In this document: one piece after another, positions 1 to 5,357 of the stretch
How the letters are laid out: each line of letters opens with the position of its first letter
How positions within the stretch are numbered: position 1 is the first letter of the stretch
DNA from: Phycisphaeraceae bacterium
Lineage (GTDB): Bacteria; Planctomycetota; Phycisphaerae; Phycisphaerales; Phycisphaeraceae
Direction of reading: 5' to 3'
Length of the DNA stretch: 5,357 bases
NCBI GenBank assembly: GCA_028281215.1
Contig: JANQKH010000187.1
Location: 1 to 5,357 of the forward strand
The notes under the pieces: generated by a model
Seen by the model: only the letters and a program-made list of their open reading frames with translations
Databases searched by the model: none
Told to the model about the DNA's origin: nothing
Translations under genes and position numbers: made by a program

Positions 1-1
1 A

Positions 2-211
2 CGGATTGGCGCGCCACCCGTTCGCATGATTGAGGACGAGGCGGAACTCAGGGCAATGGGGCTCGAAGCGGCCCGCATTCGCAGCACCGGTTTGGGCAAA
101 CGATGCGACCCCACACCCACGATGCAACGCACCGGCTGGTCGCCGCTCTATCCCAGTTTTTGTGAAGGCTTCGCGACTTTGCCGGAAGTCGTGCTGCGGG
201 CGGGGTTGTGA
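2..211 (+). CDS. C-terminal fragment of an unrecognised protein (5' end outside the window)
   Basis: An open frame enters from the left edge and runs 69 codons to a TGA at 209-211. About 71% of its codons end in G or C (49 of 69 by hand count), as expected for a real gene in this genome. No in-frame ATG near the edge has a convincing ribosome-binding site, so this is probably the tail of a longer gene and not a 61-residue protein starting at base 26. The visible tail begins RIGAPPVRMIEDEAELRAMG, then has a Gly/Arg/Pro-rich stretch with two cysteines and ends LPEVVLRAGL. I do not recognise the family. The DEAELRAMGLEAARI segment vaguely recalls C-terminal strands of YvcK/CofD-like proteins, but this is too weak to name it. 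The stop overlaps an ATG (TGATG). Confidence 0.5.
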   Translation, partial: RIGAPPVRMIEDEAELRAMGLEAARIRSTGLGKRCDPTPTMQRTGWSPLYPSFCEGFATLPEVVLRAGL

Positions 212-313
212 TGGCTCGCGTGAAGGCCCCAAGGCGTGGAGAAGCGTTCCCGCCACACATCACATCTTGCCTTAGCATCGAACGATTGGTGTGCAGTCGA
301 TCGCATACGTCTT

Positions 314-322
314 TGCTATCAT
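314..322 (+). promoter_or_regulatory. Weak candidate extended -10 promoter for the helicase gene
   Basis: TGC followed by TATCAT (hexamer 317-322, five of six bases matching TATAAT) forms an extended -10 element. No good -35 hexamer lies 16-19 bases upstream; the nearest TTG-type hexamer (TTGGTG, 286-291) is 25 bases away. A start near base 329 would give a leader of about 36 bases before the helicase ATG. The match is suggestive only, since extended -10 sites can work without a -35 but also occur by chance. Confidence 0.3.
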
Positions 323-354
323 TGATACATTGGAGACTCATCGAAACACTCGGC

Positions 355-359
355 AGGGA
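355..359 (+). promoter_or_regulatory. Ribosome-binding site fixing the helicase start
   Basis: AGGGA lies six bases upstream of the ATG at 366, a normal Shine-Dalgarno distance. It supports the ATG over an in-frame GTG at 291, which would add 25 residues of no helicase character (starting at Val/Met-QSIAYVFA) and would read through the candidate -10 element. Confidence 0.6.
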
Positions 360-365
360 TGCCTC

Positions 366-2678
366 ATGACGCAAGTGACGGAATCTGATTTACTCGAAGG
401 TCTGACCGATCGCCAGCGCGAGGCGGTGACGCATGTCGACGGCCCGCTGCTCGTGCTCGCCGGGCCCGGTTCCGGCAAGACCCGCGTGATCACCAGCCGT
501 ATTGCTCATATGGTGCGCGGCGTGGGCATCGCGCCCTGGAACGTGTTGGCGATCACGTTTACCAACAAGGCCGCCGGCGAAATGCAGCAACGCGTGGCGA
601 ACCTCGTCACGGAACGACAGGCCCGTGCCATCACCGTCAGCACGTTTCACAGCCTGTGCGCCCGCATCCTCCGCGTGCACGGCGAACGCCTCGGTCTGTC
701 CTCCGGCACAAGCATTTACGATTCCAGCGATCAGCAGCGCGCCATGAAGCAGGTCATCAAAGATCTGGACATGAGCACGTCCAACTTTCCGCCGGGGCAG
801 GTGCTGGCCGCAATCAGCAATTCAAAGAATGAACTGGTCGACGTGGAGACGTATGCATCGCTGGCGCGCGATTTCTTTTCGCGAAACGTCGCCAGGCTTT
901 ACAAGGGTTACCAGGCGTTACTCAAAAAAAACAACGCGATGGACTTCGACGATCTGCTGCTCAACACCGTTCGCCTGCTGCGCGAACACATCGACGTGCG
1001 CGATCAATTGCGAGAGCGGTTCCAGTACCTGCTGATCGATGAATACCAGGACACCAATCACTCACAGTTCGTCATCGCCAACGCCTTGGTCGGCGACGCC
1101 AGCGCCGACAATGAACCCGGCGGCAACATCTGCGCGACGGGGGATCCGGACCAGTCGGTGTATCGCTGGCGAGGTGCTGACATTCGCAACATCCTCGAGT
1201 TTGAAGAGCACTACCCGGATGCGCACGTCGTGCGGCTGGAACAGAACTATCGCTCGACCAAGCGTATCCTCGCCGCCGCCGACCAACTGATTCGCAACAA
1301 CAAACGCCGCAAACACAAGGCGTTGTGGACCGAAAACGAAGAGGGTGATGCGGTCCAAGTCGTGGCTTGCCGGGATGAGCGCCATGAAGCTCAGTGGCTG
1401 GCGCAGGAATTTCAACGACTGCACGATGACGAGGACATTTCCTGGCGGGACATGGCGGTGTTCTACCGGATCAACAGCCTGAGCCGGGTGATTGAAGATG
1501 CGATGCGCGAAGCGGCAATTCCCTATCAAATCGCGCGCGGCACGGCCTTCTACGACCGTAAGGAAATCAAGGACGCCATCGCCTACCTGCGTGTGATCGC
1601 CAACCCGGATGACGAAGTCAACCTGTTGCGCATCGTCAATGTGCCGGCGCGCGGCATCAGTGAGAAAACGGTCAAGGCGTTGCAAGCGCACGCTGTCGCC
1701 CACGACGCCACCGTATACCAGATGCTTGGCCGGGCGGCGGAGGCGCCGGGCTTGAATACGCGCGCGGTGAACGCATGTGAACGGTTCGCGGCCATGGTGG
1801 ATCGTTGGCGGTGCATGGCTGGATATGTCATTAGCGGCGCAACTAACAACACCGACCATGACGCCAACGAATCTCAATCGTTCCGTGAATTTGTCGACCG
1901 CGTTCTTCGCGCATCCGGCCTGCATGACTTATATGCCAAAGACGCCGGCGACAGCGAGGATGATCGACTGGCCAACCTCGGTGAACTGGTCAGTTCCGCC
2001 CAGCAGTTCGAGGATGACTTCACCGGCCGACCGGGCATCAGTTTCGACCTTGACGGCAACACCATCGAAAACCCGCCGACCGACTTCGCAACGTCGCTCT
2101 CGGAAAAACTCGAAGCCTACCTTGAACAGGTCAGCCTCGTCAGTGATGTCGATTCGATCAACGCGGCGGATGGCGCTGTCACGTTGATGACGTTGCATGC
2201 GGCAAAGGGATTGGAGTACCCCGTCGTGGGTGTGATTGCGGTCGAGGATGGTTTGCTTCCGCACTCGCGATCGCATGCCGACGAATTAGAGATGGAGGAA
2301 GAACGCCGGCTTTGTTTCGTCGGCATCACCCGCGCCGAACAACGACTGTACCTGACCAATGCGCGGTACCGCACCGTGTTCGGCCGCACCGAGCCGACCA
2401 TTCCCAGTCGCTTCCTTGAAGAGTTGCCGCCGGAACATGTCGAACGTGTGTCGGCTGACGAGGAGGACGACTATCACAGCGACCTCGGAACGCGGGATTT
2501 CTACGATACCGACGACCAGGAACTGCGCCCCGGCGATATGGTCCGCCACAATCAATTCGGCCTCGGTGTGATCATGGCTATCCGCGGCAAGGGCCACCAG
2601 ACCCGAGCCCAGGTCCAGTTCAACCAGTTCGGCGTCAAAACCCTCATCCTCGAATACGCCAACCTGGAAAAGCTGTGA
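366..2678 (+). CDS. pcrA: PcrA/UvrD-type ATP-dependent 3'-5' DNA helicase (SF1A)
   Basis: A 770-residue protein, slightly longer than typical PcrA or UvrD (about 720-740). By family knowledge it moves 3'-5' on single-stranded DNA, unwinding duplexes in nucleotide-excision and mismatch repair and removing recombinase or stalled RNA polymerase. All superfamily-1A motifs are visible in order: Q motif LTDRQREAV (13-21), Walker A AGPGSGKT (32-39), Ia ITFTNKAAGEM (63-73), Ib STFHSLCARILR (92-103), Walker B LLIDEYQDTN (222-231), III TGDPDQSVYRWRGAD (258-272), IV LEQNYRST (291-298), V TLHAAKGLEYPVV (609-621) and VI EERRLCFVGITRAEQRLYL (645-663) with its arginine finger. After an acidic linker (about 697-719), residues 722-770 (from PGDMVRHNQFGLGVI) match the PcrA C-terminal Tudor-like domain that contacts RNA polymerase; this favours PcrA over a Rep-type name. 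Extra linker sequence lies at about 484-505 and 550-574. The frame is intact and all catalytic residues are present. Confidence 0.95.
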   Translation: MTQVTESDLLEGLTDRQREAVTHVDGPLLVLAGPGSGKTRVITSRIAHMVRGVGIAPWNVLAITFTNKAAGEMQQRVANLVTERQARAITVSTFHSLCARILRVHGERLGLSSGTSIYDSSDQQRAMKQVIKDLDMSTSNFPPGQVLAAISNSKNELVDVETYASLARDFFSRNVARLYKGYQALLKKNNAMDFDDLLLNTVRLLREHIDVRDQLRERFQYLLIDEYQDTNHSQFVIANALVGDASADNEPGGNICATGDPDQSVYRWRGADIRNILEFEEHYPDAHVVRLEQNYRSTKRILAAADQLIRNNKRRKHKALWTENEEGDAVQVVACRDERHEAQWLAQEFQRLHDDEDISWRDMAVFYRINSLSRVIEDAMREAAIPYQIARGTAFYDRKEIKDAIAYLRVIANPDDEVNLLRIVNVPARGISEKTVKALQAHAVAHDATVYQMLGRAAEAPGLNTRAVNACERFAAMVDRWRCMAGYVISGATNNTDHDANESQSFREFVDRVLRASGLHDLYAKDAGDSEDDRLANLGELVSSAQQFEDDFTGRPGISFDLDGNTIENPPTDFATSLSEKLEAYLEQVSLVSDVDSINAADGAVTLMTLHAAKGLEYPVVGVIAVEDGLLPHSRSHADELEMEEERRLCFVGITRAEQRLYLTNARYRTVFGRTEPTIPSRFLEELPPEHVERVSADEEDDYHSDLGTRDFYDTDDQELRPGDMVRHNQFGLGVIMAIRGKGHQTRAQVQFNQFGVKTLILEYANLEKL

Positions 2679-2781
2679 GTGTATCGAGTCGGAAGGCGGT
2701 CAAAGAATACCGAAGGCACCAGCCTACCACTTTGCCCCCAATCGCGACCTCACCAAATCATCTCATCAGCAAATGAAAACC

Positions 2782-2810
2782 TTGACCCCGCTTGCGTTGT
2801 AGGCGAGAAT
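2782..2810 (+). promoter_or_regulatory. Sigma-70-like promoter for the response regulator gene
   Basis: TTGACC (2782-2787, five of six consensus bases) is separated by exactly 17 bases from GAGAAT (2805-2810, four of six). Transcription from about 2817 would give a leader near 48 bases. A second, weaker pair overlaps it with the same spacing: TTGCGT (2792-2797) and CACAAT (2815-2820). The promoter sits inside the 186-base gap after pcrA, so the regulator can be expressed independently, although no terminator is seen between the two genes and read-through is possible. Confidence 0.6.
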
Positions 2811-2851
2811 GAGGCACAATCCCCAATTCGCCTCCCATCCCCCGCGAAGCC

Positions 2852-2857
2852 AAGGAG
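2852..2857 (+). promoter_or_regulatory. Strong ribosome-binding site fixing the response regulator start
   Basis: AAGGAG lies seven bases upstream of the ATG at 2865. It decides this start over the in-frame GTG at 2679, which directly follows the pcrA stop and would add 62 residues without domain character, encoded across the promoter above. Confidence 0.8.
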
Positions 2858-2864
2858 CCTAAGG

Positions 2865-3263
2865 ATGGTCGAAGAAACCGCTGAAGCAAGACTGACGGAT
2901 CATAAAATCCTGATCGTCGATGATGACCCCGAAGTGCGTGACAGCATCGACGCCGCGCTGCGTTCCGAAGGCGCCTTGACGATGACCTGCGGTGACGGCA
3001 ACTCTGCGGTGCGCATTTGCGAATCAGACAAACCTGAACTTGTCGTGCTCGACATGATGCTCCCCAAACGCAGCGGCTTCCTGGTTCTCGAACGCATCAA
3101 GGATCTCGAACCGCGCCCCCGTGTCGTCATGGTGACCGCCAACGAAGGCAAACGCCATCAGCAATACGCCGAGCACCTGGGCGTGGATGGCTACATGCTC
3201 AAGCCGGTGCGGTTGGAGCGGTTGATCACGCTGGCGCAGGATCTGCTGGAAGGCGAAGATTGA
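2865..3263 (+). CDS. Single-domain response regulator (CheY-like receiver protein)
   Basis: A 132-residue cytoplasmic protein made only of a receiver (REC) domain, with a short N-terminal extension of about 12 residues. The active site is complete: acidic pair D19-D20 in KILIVDDDPEVRDSI, phospho-acceptor D63 in LVVLDMMLPKRSGF, switch threonine T91 in VVMVTANEG, aromatic Y110 and lysine K113 in GYMLKPV. By family knowledge it takes a phosphoryl group from a histidine kinase on D63 and signals by changing partner binding, since no DNA-binding or enzymatic output domain follows. No kinase or phosphotransferase lies in the window, so its partner and pathway cannot be read here. It has its own promoter and a terminator 28 bases after its stop, suggesting a single-gene transcript. 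Confidence 0.92.
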   Translation: MVEETAEARLTDHKILIVDDDPEVRDSIDAALRSEGALTMTCGDGNSAVRICESDKPELVVLDMMLPKRSGFLVLERIKDLEPRPRVVMVTANEGKRHQQYAEHLGVDGYMLKPVRLERLITLAQDLLEGED

Positions 3264-3290
3264 TTTGATACAAAAAACGTAACCGATATG

Positions 3291-3321
3291 AACCGACCCT
3301 TTCACAGCGGGTCGGTTTTTT
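3291..3321 (+). terminator. Rho-independent terminator after the response regulator gene
   Basis: AACCGACCC (3291-3299) and GGGTCGGTT (3309-3317) form a perfect 9-bp stem around a 9-base loop, and the strand runs into a six-T tract (3316-3321). The T-tract is on the plus strand only. Read from the minus strand, the same hairpin is followed by CATATCGG and not by a T-run, so it should end the regulator transcript but is a poor terminator for the convergent lyase gene. Confidence 0.9.
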
Positions 3322-3349
3322 ATGGTGCAATCACCCATCTCATCGCTGG

Positions 3350-4582
3350 TCAATCAATCGGCCAAAGAAGTTGGTTTGTCGAATTTGATTCGTTTGATTT
3401 AACGATTTGTCGAACAACGTTGCGGTACTTCTCACTTTGAAACTGAATTGCGGCACGTCGATATACTTGCTCGGCTGTTTGGCGTTGAATGGTGTGGATC
3501 TGTTTATACGGCCATTCTTTTTCTTTGGCTGCAAAAGGCGCAAACCAGTCAAGCGCCACTCGCAGGCTTCGGCCGTCATCGGTCTTGAAAGACCACAAAT
3601 CGAGGCCCAATTTGTCACCAAGGACTGCAAGGTTTAGAAGGGCGACCAGGTTCATCGAGGTGTAATCAAAAGAGCGGGTCCGCGCCAATTCGTGCGGCAG
3701 CCGGCCTTGTGGATCGATTTGATGTGCATATCGGCTAGTTCCGGATTTTGTGAGCATCGTTTTCGCAACATCGTTCTGACCGGCGAAAACTAAGACGGCG
3801 ACGGTTTGAGCCTCGTACCACGTACCGATATTGTTCTTTGCGCGAAAAGCGCTGCGACCGTTTGGGCTCTCGCGAAGCCATTTGCCGAAAGTAGCGAACC
3901 AGTTTCGAATTGCTTCATGGTCCTTATCCGACCAAGAATTTGAATCTCGCAAAAGGGTAATCGAATCGATCAACGAGATGAACCGGCGTGTATCAATGGT
4001 GCCGACTCCGCGCCCGGTTGTGCGCCCGGGAATCGCCTGGCTGAAATTCAAGTTGGGGTTCATGCGCGTTTTTTCGTTTAAAAACCAGATGCGCAGGAGT
4101 TTCGCCGTGTGCGTGGCGTACTTTTCCTCACCTGAGAAGTACCACGCCCGAGCGAGTGTATCGACGGACGTACACATCAGATGCAGCGACTTGGAGTCAA
4201 ATTTATCACGCTCGGGATTCACCTGCCCGTCGCGTCTTACATAGGGCAACCCGTTTTCTGTATTTGGATTCCGCCACCAATAAGGACCAATGCTCATGTA
4301 GTCATGTTTGTCACCGCTGGGCGGCTCGAACGATTTATGAACGACCGAAAACGGACCGGCTTTGAGAGCAGCGTCGGCTTGATCTTTCAGCGCCGCGAGC
4401 GCCTTTAGTGTTCCAGGTTCTTTTGATGAAATCCGGTCGAGCGTTCTCTTCAATTGTGAAGCATCGAGTATCAGCAGTGAATGGTTGGCGGGATGACGTC
4501 TCTCTGTCGCATTCGATTTCAGCGCAAAAGCAGCGGATATCAGCGGCAGGATGAGTAGTGAAGTTCGAAATCCAAGCAGCAT
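3350..4582 (-). CDS. Secreted alginate-lyase-family protein (PF05426, PL5-like)
   Basis: A 410-residue protein beginning at the ATG at 4582, which starts directly at a signal peptide: MLLGFR, a hydrophobic core of about residues 8-18, and a likely signal peptidase I site after AFA (18-20), with no lipobox. An in-frame TTG at 4618 would add 12 hydrophilic residues ahead of the signal and is disfavoured. The ribosome-binding site is weak (TGGAAA, just upstream). Family landmarks are clear: SGDKHDYMS (89-97), GPYWW (99-103), GLPYVRRDGQVNPE (111-124), MNPNLNFSQAIPGR (174-187), GTIDTRRFISLID (194-206), NNIGTWYEAQ (250-259) and ELARTRSFDY (298-307). Members cleave mannuronate-containing polysaccharide by beta-elimination in the periplasm or outside. 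Arg301 and Tyr307 fit the known catalytic Arg and Tyr, but the His expected at 252 is Ile, so activity or specificity may differ. GC is about 51%, below its neighbours. No transporter or second lyase is adjacent. Confidence 0.88.
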   Translation of the reverse strand: MLLGFRTSLLILPLISAAFALKSNATERRHPANHSLLILDASQLKRTLDRISSKEPGTLKALAALKDQADAALKAGPFSVVHKSFEPPSGDKHDYMSIGPYWWRNPNTENGLPYVRRDGQVNPERDKFDSKSLHLMCTSVDTLARAWYFSGEEKYATHTAKLLRIWFLNEKTRMNPNLNFSQAIPGRTTGRGVGTIDTRRFISLIDSITLLRDSNSWSDKDHEAIRNWFATFGKWLRESPNGRSAFRAKNNIGTWYEAQTVAVLVFAGQNDVAKTMLTKSGTSRYAHQIDPQGRLPHELARTRSFDYTSMNLVALLNLAVLGDKLGLDLWSFKTDDGRSLRVALDWFAPFAAKEKEWPYKQIHTIQRQTAEQVYRRAAIQFQSEKYRNVVRQIVKSNESNSTNQLLWPID

Positions 4583-4639
4583 GGTTTTTCCAGTTGGATT
4601 CTCGCCTCGACTTACCAAACATCACAAGACGAACACATT

Positions 4640-4662
4640 GACCTCCCTGCTGGCGCGAGGTC
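4640..4662. promoter_or_regulatory. Operator-like inverted repeat over the lyase transcription start
   Basis: GACCTC (4640-4645) and GAGGTC (4657-4662) are perfect inverted arms around 11 bases. The match extends outward to ATTGACCTC and GAGGTCGAT (4637-4665) with one mismatch per nine-base arm. It begins inside the -10 hexamer and covers the predicted +1 to about +20, where a bound repressor would block transcription. The regulator is unknown. It could instead form a leader hairpin; it has no T-run that would make it a good terminator for nuoF. Confidence 0.4.
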
Positions 4663-4663
4663 G

Positions 4664-4693
4664 ATTATAACCTGATCCAAATGAAGCCGACAA
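4664..4693 (-). promoter_or_regulatory. Sigma-70-like promoter of the lyase gene
   Basis: On the minus strand TTGTCG (4693-4688, four of six consensus bases) is followed after 18 bases by a perfect TATAAT (4669-4664). The predicted start near 4657 leaves a leader of about 75 bases before the ATG at 4582. It sits in the 132-base gap after nuoF, so the lyase can be transcribed independently of the Complex I gene. Confidence 0.65.
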
Positions 4694-4714
4694 AGAAGAC
4701 GCAGCATGAATCCA

Positions 4715-5357
4715 TCAAACCGCTGCCACTGGTAGCGCGACATACTTCACCGGCTTTACCCGACTTTCAAATTCATCCCAGAATCTATTGAGAATCGTTT
4801 TGACCGCCCAGTTGGCGCCATCGGACAAGCCGCAGATCGTCGTGCCGGGCATGATGCCCATGGAGTTGGCGAGTTCGAGGAGAAGATCGAGGTCTTTGGT
4901 CGTGCCGTTGCCGGCTTCGATGCGCGTGAGAATCTTATACATCCATGTGGTGCCCTCCCGGCAGGGCGTACATTGACCGCATGACTCGTGGCTGAAAAAG
5001 CGGGCGATGTTGCGGGCGACGGCAACCATGTCGGTGTCTTCGTCCATGACGATCACGCCGGCGGTACCCAAACCGAGAACGCCATACTTTTTGCCGATGT
5101 CAAAATCGAGTTCGGCGTCGTACTGGTCTGTGCCGAGCACGCCCATCGAGATGCCGCCGGGGATCGCGGCTTTGTATTTCTTGCCGTTTTTCATCCCGCC
5201 GCAGGTTTGCTCGATGAGGAAGGACAGTTTGATACCGAGGTCGTCTTCGTAAACGCCGGGTTGGTTGACGTGGCCTGACACGCCGTAAAGTTTCGGGCCG
5301 AAGTTGCTGGAGGCGACAGGATCGGTGTCTTCCCAGCGGAACGAACCCATGGTTTTG
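4715..5357 (-). CDS. nuoF: NADH-quinone oxidoreductase subunit F, C-terminal part (5' end outside the window)
   Basis: The frame enters from the right edge and ends at the TGA at 4717-4715; about 213 residues are visible, roughly half of the usual 420-450. NuoF is the peripheral Complex I subunit that binds NADH and FMN and passes electrons into the iron-sulfur chain. The visible part starts after the flavin/NADH fold. It shows the SLBB-type segment KLYGVSGHVNQPGVYE (20-35, counted from the Met at 5350), then GTAGVIVMDE (95-104), and the N3 4Fe-4S site ESCGQCTPCREG with C124, C127 and C130 plus the fourth ligand C173 in TTICGLSDGA. The tail WDEFESRVKPVKYVALPVAAV ends the protein. The Met at 5350 is internal, because the frame stays open to the edge and the conserved region continues upstream. 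HoxF-type or formate dehydrogenase diaphorase subunits share this fold, but no adjoining hydrogenase sequence is seen. Confidence 0.93.
   Translation of the reverse strand, partial: KTMGSFRWEDTDPVASSNFGPKLYGVSGHVNQPGVYEDDLGIKLSFLIEQTCGGMKNGKKYKAAIPGGISMGVLGTDQYDAELDFDIGKKYGVLGLGTAGVIVMDEDTDMVAVARNIARFFSHESCGQCTPCREGTTWMYKILTRIEAGNGTTKDLDLLLELANSMGIMPGTTICGLSDGANWAVKTILNRFWDEFESRVKPVKYVALPVAAV

Noticed and set aside
291..365. GTG start at 291 for the helicase
   Set aside because: The added residues are not part of the PcrA/UvrD family, and an AGGGA site sits properly ahead of the ATG at 366.
1062..1925. A 287-codon open frame on the minus strand
   Set aside because: It lies wholly inside pcrA, whose reading frame carries all helicase motifs. 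It is an antisense shadow of a GC-rich gene, with no recognisable motif of its own.
2679..2780. A terminator after pcrA
   Set aside because: Only a four-base stem (AGGC-ACCA-GCCT type, near 2715-2725) is visible, with no T-run.
2679..2864. GTG start at 2679 giving the response regulator a 62-residue N-terminal extension
   Set aside because: The extension has no domain character and crosses a good promoter. An AAGGAG site precedes the ATG at 2865, and the receiver fold starts shortly after that Met.
3291..3317. The hairpin as a bidirectional terminator also serving the lyase gene
   Set aside because: The minus-strand reading has no T-run after the stem, so only the plus-strand role is supported.
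3831..4244. A 137-codon open frame on the plus strand
   Set aside because: It is antisense to the lyase gene, lacks a plausible ribosome-binding site or family resemblance, and contradicts the well-supported minus-strand protein.
4583..4618. TTG start at 4618 for the lyase
   Set aside because: It would place 12 hydrophilic residues before the signal peptide. The ATG at 4582 starts the signal sequence directly and leaves a sensible leader after the promoter.

Overview
The window reads as a chromosomal stretch of a free-living, moderately GC-rich Gram-negative-type bacterium. It has a cytoplasmic DNA-repair helicase, a phospho-relay receiver protein, a respiratory Complex I subunit and an exported polysaccharide lyase. 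A planctomycete or a relative would fit (PcrA-like helicase with extra linkers, secreted PL5-type lyase, long genes with modest intergenic gaps). That is an inference from gene style; nothing here proves the taxon.

Layout from left to right. Bases 2-211 are the 3' end of an unrecognised plus-strand gene. Bases 212-365 hold a weak promoter candidate and a doubtful 52-codon ORF. A complete pcrA/uvrD-type helicase gene occupies 366-2678. A 186-base gap follows, carrying one good sigma-70-like promoter (and a weaker overlapping one) and a strong ribosome-binding site. Then comes a single-domain response regulator (2865-3263), closed by a textbook Rho-independent terminator at 3291-3321. From there the window is on the minus strand: a complete secreted alginate-lyase-family gene (4582 down to 3350) with its own consensus-like promoter and an operator-like dyad, preceded by the 3' portion of nuoF (5357 down to 4715). 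Plus-strand and minus-strand genes converge at about 3264-3349. No intergenic stretch exceeds 300 bases, and I saw no tRNA, rRNA, CRISPR array, insertion sequence or attachment site.

The genes do not form one pathway. PcrA handles DNA unwinding in repair and at stalled RNA polymerase. The receiver protein passes or buffers a phosphoryl signal. NuoF is the NADH-oxidising subunit of Complex I. The lyase would act on uronate polysaccharide outside the cytoplasm. The lyase is the accessory-looking gene: it is lower in GC (about 51% by hand count over 1200 bases, against roughly 58-60% in sampled rows of its neighbours) and has its own promoter. It also carries Ile where the family normally has the active-site His of the NNHGTWY motif. 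That substitution, and the near-perfect inverted repeat over the predicted transcription start of the same gene, are the two observations most worth following up. I did not find convincing evidence for a wholly new multi-gene system.
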